Shown here: positions 63,757 to 64,000 of the stretch, in pieces
Position numbering within the stretch: the stretch's first letter is position 1
Layout: each line of letters opens with the position of its first letter
Assembly (NCBI RefSeq): GCF_964340395.1
Contig: NC_135557.1
Coordinates: 6,161,716 to 6,225,715 of the forward strand
Source of the DNA: Glandiceps talaboti
Lineage: Eukaryota > Hemichordata > Enteropneusta > Spengelidae
Length of the DNA stretch: 64,000 nt
Reading direction: 5' to 3'
Translations under genes and position numbers: made by a program
Notes under the pieces: model-generated
Told to the model about the DNA's origin: nothing
Database searches by the model: none
What the model saw: only the letters and a program-made list of their open reading frames with translations

Positions 63757-64000
63757 TAGTAGTATGTAGTGCTATGGAAACAAAGCCAGTAGTATGTAGT
63801 GCTATGAATACAAAGCCAGTAGTATGTAGTGCTATGAATACAAAGCCAGTAGTATGTAGTGCTATGAATACAAAGCCAGTAGTATGTAGTGCTATGAATA
63901 CAAAGCCAGTATGTAGTAGTATGTAGTGGTATGAATACAAAGCCAGTATGTAGTAGTATGTAGTGGTATGAATACAAAGCCAGTATGTAGTAGTATGTAG
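63757..64000. repeat. 30-37-bp minisatellite running off the window
   Basis: Units of AGTAGTATGTAGTGCTATGA plus ATACAAAGCC repeat every 30 bases, then change to a 37-base unit with an extra GTATGTA. Open in several frames simply because 30 is a multiple of three. Confidence 0.95.

Noticed and set aside
63648-63977. Ten-residue-repeat ORFs on both strands
   Set aside because: A 30-base minisatellite is open by arithmetic; no start context or splice sites.

Overview
The window looks like nuclear DNA of an invertebrate animal, most likely marine. Genes are split by GT..AG introns and densely interleaved with microsatellites ((GA)n, (GACA)n, (ATAC)n, (TA)n, (GATT)n), Penelope-like and LINE retroelement remnants, foldback elements and short dispersed repeats. 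There are no operons, ribosome-binding sites or bacterial genes. The gene families (claudin-like, four-TM MS4A/CD20-like, SLC16-like, somatomedin-B family-B GPCR, MASP/C1r-like CUB) suggest a deuterostome or lophotrochozoan. I cannot name the species.

Layout. 1-18.3 kb holds two tandem units, each carrying a minus-strand four-TM gene. Gene 1 exons lie at 3405-3563, 2261-2317, 1029-1148 and 417-533, then run off the left edge. Gene 2 exons lie at 12428-12598, 11171-11227, 8197-8307, 7438-7557 and 7353-7376. All coding introns are phase 0. Each gene has a separate 5'UTR exon and promoter (about 5.1 and 16.2 kb). A third promoter copy at 25.2 kb has no gene behind it, and a spare third exon sits at 8843-8953. 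19.1-24.35 and 25.8-30.5 kb are two copies of a segment carrying an intact 325-aa BTB gene and two small ORFs.

31.1-36.6 kb is a minus-strand monocarboxylate-transporter-like gene. Its second coding exon is interrupted by a 2.87-kb foldback element built from palindromic CTCGTAATTACGAG units. 38.6-39.0 kb has a 107-bp near-perfect hairpin between (TA)n tracts. 41.4-43.5 kb is a decayed, still intron-containing MASP/C1r-like gene. 46.8-49.7 kb is a two-exon, 792-aa receptor with a signal peptide, a somatomedin B domain and seven TM segments. 56.7-57.4 kb is a Penelope-like remnant. 58.1-60.7 (minus, complete, 191 aa) and 62.98 kb onward (plus, first exon only) are divergent claudin-like genes.

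The recognisable products are mostly membrane or secreted proteins: four-TM proteins, a transporter, a receptor, claudin-like proteins and a broken complement-type protease. No shared pathway can be claimed. The main theme is recent local duplication and mobile-element activity: paralogous promoters and exons, a near-identical patch between copies, insertions present in one copy only, and coding genes broken by a transposon or by point lesions. Exon joins were made by eye from splice consensus and family resemblance, without transcripts or database searches.
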